From: Candidatus Kerfeldbacteria bacterium
GTDB lineage: Bacteria; Patescibacteriota; Patescibacteriia; SBBC01; JACPUP01
Direction of reading: 5' to 3'
Assembly (NCBI GenBank): GCA_016192205.1
Contig: JACPUP010000048.1
Coordinates: 1 to 8,909 of the forward strand
Length of the DNA stretch: 8,909 bases
Numbering within the stretch: the first letter of the stretch is position 1; each line of letters begins with the position of its first letter. The position numbers were made by a program, and so were the translations under genes. Below are positions 6,192-8,909 of this stretch, in pieces. The notes beneath the pieces were generated by a model. It was given only the letters and a program-made list of their open reading frames with translations. It had not been told where the DNA came from and did no database searches.

Positions 6192-7295
6192 CTAGCCGAC
6201 AATTTCGCGCATCGCTAATCCGATAGCGACGGCGAAACGCGGACCGATCTCATCGAGCGCCACCTTGAGCTCCTTCGGATAGATGACCCGCGCCCAGGCG
6301 TCGCCGATGATGACTTTCATGTTCAAGGTTTTGGAAAGATACTCGGGGAGCTGCGGCAGGAACGCCGACCCACCGGCCAGAATGAGTTTTTCGATCGGTC
6401 GCTCTTCTTGGGCACGGTACAAGTTCAGGACGTACCGGATCTCGTTGACGATGGAGGAAATGACGAAATCGATGGCCTGGGGAAGCTCGTTGACGCCGCC
6501 GCTGGTGGAGGCGATGCCGAAATCGCGCTTGAACTGCTCGGCGCGTTCGGGGTCAACGCTCAAACTGTTCGCGATGGCTTTCGTAATCGTGTCGCCGCCA
6601 GCATCGATGGAACGGTTGATGAGCGGGATGCCGTCGACGACGACGGAAACGTCCGTGGCCACGGCGCCGATGTCAACGATCATGGTGGGATTGGGCTCGG
6701 CACCGATGAGCGAACGTTGCAGTGCGAACGCCTCGGTCTCCAGCGACACGATTTGCAGGTCGCAGGTGCGAAAGATTTCAATGTAGCGTCGGACGAGGTT
6801 CTTCGGCGCAGCCGTCAGCAAGACCTTCATGCTCTTCGGCCCGGCCGGGCGGCTATCAGCATTCGGCTTCCGGCTGCCAGCTAAAAGCTGATTGCCCTCC
6901 GCTGACTCCTGCTTCTGCAGGAGTCTCCAGTCCAGCACCATCTCCTCGAGCGGCATCGGCACGAATTTCTTGGCTTCCCACCGAACGGCCGCAAACAGAT
7001 CCTTCTTCGACATCTCCGGCAAGGAGATGATGGACGTGAAGACGGCGAAGCTCGGCAACGCGGCGACGAGTCGATTCGTCGAGACGCGCGCCTTCCGGAG
7101 AATTGCCTTCAGCGCCACGACGATGCGCTGCTGATCCTCGGCGGAATCACTCCGGACGACATCGGTGCGCTGTTCGGCAAAGCCATAGGTCACCAACTTT
7201 GGCCGGCCACCCTCGTTCTTCAACTCGACGATCTTCAAGGATGACGCGCCGAGGTCGATACCTAGGTACGATGCTTTGCGTCCGAGCAGCGCCAT
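6192..7295 (-). CDS. pilM: Type IV pilus assembly protein PilM (actin/FtsA-like ATPase fold)
   Basis: 367 residues, close to the family length. It is a cytoplasmic actin-fold protein that binds the N-terminal peptide of PilN and links the alignment complex to the ATPases. Nucleotide-binding motifs of the actin fold are visible: phosphate 1 LGIDLGASSLKIVEL (11-25), phosphate 2 MIVDIGAVATDVSVV (205-219), and the adenosine motif LILAGGSAFLPQL (304-316). WEAKKFVPMPLEEMVLDW (106-123) is a typical PilM segment. Between that segment and KVLLTAAPK (157-165) lies an atypical insertion (about 129-155). Its core, QLLAGSRKPNADSR (136-149), is encoded by six heptamer repeats. ATG at 7295 with poor Shine-Dalgarno spacing. 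It is the first gene of the operon, 48 nt or so from the predicted transcription start. The identification is firm. Confidence 0.96.
   Translation of the reverse strand: MALLGRKASYLGIDLGASSLKIVELKNEGGRPKLVTYGFAEQRTDVVRSDSAEDQQRIVVALKAILRKARVSTNRLVAALPSFAVFTSIISLPEMSKKDLFAAVRWEAKKFVPMPLEEMVLDWRLLQKQESAEGNQLLAGSRKPNADSRPAGPKSMKVLLTAAPKNLVRRYIEIFRTCDLQIVSLETEAFALQRSLIGAEPNPTMIVDIGAVATDVSVVVDGIPLINRSIDAGGDTITKAIANSLSVDPERAEQFKRDFGIASTSGGVNELPQAIDFVISSIVNEIRYVLNLYRAQEERPIEKLILAGGSAFLPQLPEYLSKTLNMKVIIGDAWARVIYPKELKVALDEIGPRFAVAIGLAMREIVG
6850..6891 (-). repeat. Six in-frame AGCYG heptamers inside pilM
   Basis: Exactly 42 bp on the minus strand divide into six 7-mers with a shared core: TCAGCTT, TTAGCTG, GCAGCCG, GAAGCCG, AATGCTG, ATAGCCG. 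Three heptamers make 21 bp, so the protein shows two 7-residue units, QLLAGSR and KPNADSR. This is the same unit type as in the pilM-pilN gap, here tolerated within a coding region because 42 is a multiple of 3. It falls in a loop between predicted strands of PilM. The periodicity is directly visible; insertion by a repeat-spreading process is inferred. Confidence 0.75.
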
Positions 7296-7349
7296 ATGCC
7301 CCAGTTATCCGTTACTCTTTTTGGTTTTTTATGTTCATTTCTACAAATC

Positions 7350-7378
7350 ATTATAGCACAAAATTTGTGCGTTGGCAA
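7350..7378 (-). promoter_or_regulatory. Sigma70-type extended -10 promoter of the pilus operon
   Basis: On the minus strand: -35 TTGCCA (7378-7373, 5 of 6 to consensus), exactly 17 bp of spacer (7372-7356), -10 TATAAT (7355-7350, perfect), with TGC directly before the -10, giving the extended -10 TGn motif. The predicted start is near 7343, leaving about 48 nt of A-rich leader before the pilM ATG. The -35 begins 3 nt beyond the stop of the upstream surface-protein gene. No other promoter of this quality was noticed in the window, so it probably drives pilM through pilC. Confidence 0.85.
7356..7370. promoter_or_regulatory. Perfect 15-bp palindrome in the promoter spacer (candidate operator)
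   Basis: GCACAAATTTTGTGC on the minus strand: two 7-bp arms (GCACAAA / TTTGTGC) around one central base. It lies wholly between the -35 and -10 elements and ends at the -10. A dimeric repressor bound here would block RNA polymerase. It is not followed by a T-run, which argues against a terminator hairpin for the upstream gene. Palindrome and position are seen; the operator role is inferred, and no regulator gene is in the window. Confidence 0.6.
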
Positions 7379-7381
7379 GCC

Positions 7382-8909
7382 TCAAGGACTGTATTCCCGA
7401 ATCTGCGGCAAGTTCGAGGCAAAGCCCTGGAACCCCGGGGGCGGATTGAGCGTAAGCCGCCCGTCGTTGCGGATGACCTCTGATGGTTGCGGGTTGTCAA
7501 TGGTGCCCTCGTAGCGGCGGTTGAATTCGAAGGATTGCGCGACCATGACGCCGTCATTGATGTACTGCTGGTCGGTCTTCGTCCGTGAGGGTTCGCCGAC
7601 GACTTCGATGGTCCCGTCGACGAAGAAGTTGCCGACGGTCTGGATGACGTTGAGCGCGACCGTGAGCGTCACGTCAGACGGATTGGCGCGATCAGGGATA
7701 ACGATGATGCCGAGCGCTGCGAGTTCGGCAATCGTGGCGGGCGAAACGGACGCGGCATCGTACCCCAGGTTCTGCTCGATCTGAACGTCGCTTCCCTCAA
7801 ACACGAACGAGCCGCGGCCGCCGGCGACACAGTTGTTGAATCCATGGCCGGTGCTGGTCGTCCAGTCCTCGTCGAAGAGGAACGCGGTACCACTCTGGCG
7901 GTAGAACACGCGGTTGCCGAGGCAGTCGAGCCCGTACGAAGCCCGAACTGTCGAGAACGTGTCAAAGCTATTGATATTGACGATGGTTTGGCCAAACTTG
8001 TTCGTCCCGTTGGCGCCCTCAACACCGCTGGCGACGTCGGTGATCAGCTCCGAGAGCCGGATCGCGTCAACGTTGGATTGCAAACCAGACTCGACCGACG
8101 GGACGTCGAGCCGCGTGAACTCGGGGTTCAAAAACGGGGACACCGTCGGGTCGTTCGACGGCGTTTCGGTCGGATCCTGGACCGAGCAGAAGTTCGTGAT
8201 GGTGCCGTTGCTCCGAATGACAAACGTGGCGTTGCACTGGTACCCCCGGCTGGCTGGGTTGGTGAGACCCGGCGCTTTGCCGCTGACCGTACTGCCGACC
8301 GACGACCGCGAGTAGATGCTCCCGCGCAAGACCTGGAGCCACGACCGGTTGTAGAGGAAGGCGTGGGAAAAGTCGATGAACCCGTAATCGTTCGAGTAGC
8401 CGAACCCGTACACGCCGCCGCCGTTGAGGTCAATCGAGACGCCATAGAGACTGCAGGCGTCGCATTCGTTGCAGACGAGCTCACCGAGACCGTCACAGGT
8501 CGCGGGCTGCGCGCAGACGCCGGGTCCGGCCACCACCCCTTCGGTCCAGCAAATCTCGCCGGTGTCCGAGCACCGGCCCGAGGCCTGACACGAATCACTC
8601 CCATCCGGCAGCGTACCGCCACACTGCTCATTGTTGAGGCAGACCTCGTTGACGTTTGCCGGCGATCCCGTGATGCACCGGCCCACGCCGCATTGTGAAT
8701 TCCCACTGCTGCCGGATGCGCCGCACTGGTTGCACGCCCAGGGCTGGAGCGGCACCGACCCGCCGACCGGAGGAATGTACCCTTCTTCTGCGCCGAGCGC
8801 GTAGTCGGTTTCAACGTCCCCGTACCAGAATTTGAAGTTGTCCCAGGTTGCATTGGCATTCCAGGTATGGGTTCCGACAAAGGAGCTGGGGACAATGTAG
8901 GGGTTATTA
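7382..8909 (-). CDS. Large cysteine-rich surface/exported protein, N-terminus outside window
   Basis: The frame is open from the right window edge to the TGA at 7382-7384: 508 C-terminal residues. A GTG at 8753-8755 could be read as a start, but the frame and similar composition continue upstream, so it is an internal Val. From the right edge: a Trp/Asn-rich stretch (about 1-50); a Cys-rich region (59-152) with 14 Cys in 94 residues, starting CNQC and ending CNECDAC, with C-x4/5-C pairs spaced about 17 residues apart; YGVSIDLNGGGVYGFGYSND (155-174) plus YGFIDF, recalling the GV-x-G-x-W/Y-S-x-GWI-F motifs of CPR surface proteins; a long Ser/Thr/Asn-rich, beta-type region; and a C-terminal part with GRGSFVFEGSDVQIEQNL, a YINDGVMVAQSFEFNRRYEG segment and DGRLTLNPPPGF. 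No LPxTG motif and no C-terminal TM helix is seen. A cell-surface or adhesin-like role is inferred from composition and from the pilus operon next door. No specific function can be assigned. Confidence 0.8.
   Translation of the reverse strand, partial: NNPYIVPSSFVGTHTWNANATWDNFKFWYGDVETDYALGAEEGYIPPVGGSVPLQPWACNQCGASGSSGNSQCGVGRCITGSPANVNEVCLNNEQCGGTLPDGSDSCQASGRCSDTGEICWTEGVVAGPGVCAQPATCDGLGELVCNECDACSLYGVSIDLNGGGVYGFGYSNDYGFIDFSHAFLYNRSWLQVLRGSIYSRSSVGSTVSGKAPGLTNPASRGYQCNATFVIRSNGTITNFCSVQDPTETPSNDPTVSPFLNPEFTRLDVPSVESGLQSNVDAIRLSELITDVASGVEGANGTNKFGQTIVNINSFDTFSTVRASYGLDCLGNRVFYRQSGTAFLFDEDWTTSTGHGFNNCVAGGRGSFVFEGSDVQIEQNLGYDAASVSPATIAELAALGIIVIPDRANPSDVTLTVALNVIQTVGNFFVDGTIEVVGEPSRTKTDQQYINDGVMVAQSFEFNRRYEGTIDNPQPSEVIRNDGRLTLNPPPGFQGFASNLPQIREYSP

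Noticed and set aside
7356..7370. Palindrome as a rho-independent terminator of the surface protein gene
   Set aside because: The stem is mostly A/T in the middle and is followed by TATAATGATTTG, not a T-run. Its position exactly between -35 and -10 fits an operator better.
7844..8698. 284-codon plus-strand frame antisense to the surface protein gene
   Set aside because: The product has antisense-type composition with no recognisable motif. The opposing frame has structured Cys spacing, surface-type motifs and continues past the window.
8753..8755. GTG as the start codon of the surface protein (457 residues)
   Set aside because: The same frame continues without a stop for another 51 codons to the window edge with similar composition, and the candidate start leads directly into the Cys-rich region without a signal peptide. 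It is an internal Val.

Overview
The window carries one strand-coherent locus: every convincing gene lies on the minus strand, so it is read from right to left. The core is a type IV pilus assembly operon in the order pilM - pilN - pilO - small membrane protein - pilB - cheY-like - pilT-like - pilC. The last gene is cut by the left window edge. Upstream of the operon, cut by the right edge, is the C-terminal 508 residues of a large cysteine-rich exported or surface protein.

Organism: most likely a member of the Candidate Phyla Radiation (Patescibacteria), and a GC-rich one. This rests on three observations: (i) a pilMNO set with neither a full PilP nor a PilQ secretin, where a 92-residue single-pass protein occupies the PilP position, as expected in a cell without a classical outer membrane; (ii) degenerate AGCYG heptamer repeats between genes and inside pilM, of a kind I recall from such genomes; (iii) a surface protein whose central and C-terminal motifs resemble those of CPR surface proteins. 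TGA, TAA and TAG all serve as stops, so the code is standard and the SR1/Gracilibacteria recoding is excluded. The lineage is inferred, not proven.

Layout: 7382-8909 is the surface protein. 7296-7381 is an 86-bp gap with a near-consensus extended -10 promoter whose 17-bp spacer contains a perfect 15-bp palindrome. 6192-7295 is pilM, with an in-frame heptamer-repeat insertion. 6105-6191 is an 87-bp gap filled with the same repeat type. From 6104 down to 1 run pilN, pilO, the small protein, pilB, cheY, pilT-like and pilC, with gaps of 1-21 bp, so they are probably cotranscribed and partly translationally coupled.

Working model: PilM (actin-like, cytoplasmic) docks on the N-terminus of PilN. 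PilN and PilO form the membrane alignment complex, perhaps with the small protein. PilC is the inner-membrane platform and PilB the extension ATPase. The PilT-like protein has lost several residues needed for ATP turnover (Walker A Lys to Arg, Asp box Asp to Lys, His box His to Asn), so it may be a regulatory or pseudo-ATPase rather than a normal retraction motor. A stand-alone CheY receiver encoded between the two ATPases could tie pilus dynamics to a signalling kinase. No major pilin, prepilin peptidase, tRNA, rRNA, CRISPR or transposon is visible, and no gene-free stretch exceeds 90 bp.
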